From Apostichopus japonicus (taxonomy: Eukaryota; Echinodermata; Holothuroidea; Aspidochirotida; Stichopodidae): DNA of 64,000 nucleotides. A program made the translations under genes and the position numbers. Positions 63,636 to 64,000 of this stretch are shown here, one piece after another; within the stretch, counting starts at the first letter, position 1; each line of letters begins with the position of its first letter. The stretch is from assembly GCF_037975245.1 (NCBI RefSeq), contig NC_092565.1, positions 19,509,999-19,573,998 of the forward strand, written 5' to 3'. A model generated the notes under the pieces. It was given only the letters and a program-made list of their open reading frames with translations. It searched no databases and was not told where the DNA came from.

Positions 63636-64000
63636 CTAATAAAAGTTGACAACAACAAAATAAACTTAGTTACATTCCTATAAACTCCATGTGTCATAGT
63701 AAAACTGTGTTCCCTTAAAAATTATACTGTACATTAGGTCTTTCATTTTTTGTTGTTGCATATTTAGCATCAATTTAATAATAAATAACAATTCACAAGA
63801 ATATAAATAAATAATATTAAATAGTAACAAATATTACTTTGTCTTCATACCTTAGCATTTTTGGTTTCGATGATAATCGTAACATTTGCAATCATGCGTG
63901 TGTGTGTGCGTTTGTGACGCCCAGCTTGTAAACACGATATCTCAAGAAGGGAAGCTTGGACAGTTCTCATATTTGGTACATAGGAGTACCTTATTGAGTA
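63636..64000 (-). other. Intron sequence upstream of the visible DUF4806 exons
   Basis: AT-rich sequence with a short (GT)n run near 63898-63910. A GTATGA donor-like site near 63850 does not give the phase needed by the next exon. No exon is called. Confidence 0.4.

Overview
This is animal nuclear DNA: AT-rich, intron-rich, dense in simple repeats and degenerate transposons, with no bacterial-style gene packing. An NK1-class homeobox exon, a DUF4806 gene, tRNA-derived SINE and hAT-type MITE remnants and frequent poly-C/poly-G tracts fit a marine invertebrate deuterostome. An echinoderm such as a sea cucumber or urchin is my best guess, from general character rather than a diagnostic marker. 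Most long open frames are chance or repeat-derived. The real coding signal is in short exons, found here by reading splice sites and checking that intron phases agree.

Left part (1-42.6 kb). One recognisable gene: exon 1 of an NK1/Nkx1 homeobox gene on the minus strand (7634-8108). Its intron runs off the left edge, so the homeobox exon is not in the window. About 1.4 kb away on the plus strand is a canonical TATA box followed by a possible short first exon with a splice donor (9493-9618). The rest is gene-poor: a CR1/L2-like LINE tail (10545-11109), a 52-bp hairpin motif in two copies (11110, 15846), long AT and GAT microsatellites, several minisatellites (1960, 15055, 28456, 30340, 35876) and a 1.5-kb hAT-like element (33554-35091).

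Middle-right part (42.6-53.6 kb). Four coding exons on the minus strand (51358-51194, 48586-48494, 47529-47443, 45802-45524) have good splice sites and are all phase 0. Together they form a gene for a protein of about 207 aa with a charged, possibly coiled-coil N-terminal stretch and a Cys/His cluster near the C-terminus. I do not recognise the family. A possible 5' UTR exon lies at about 53406. Its introns hold a 72-bp tandem array, a degenerate LINE and a ~43-bp minisatellite. A diverged ~130-bp repeat carrying nuclear-receptor DR1-like motifs occurs both downstream of the stop and in an intron.

Right part (53.9-64 kb). A nested transposon cluster (53901-54735) contains a hAT MITE with a perfect 8-bp target duplication, and a second MITE carrying a tRNA-SINE. 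A plus-strand first coding exon (57347-57463) opens an unidentified gene; its presumed intron holds a 115-bp GACGTC-rich array (57795-59165) with a five-unit higher-order period. At the right edge a minus-strand DUF4806 gene is visible as its last three exons (63635-63427, 62743-62578, 62098-61953), with matching phases and an intact domain.
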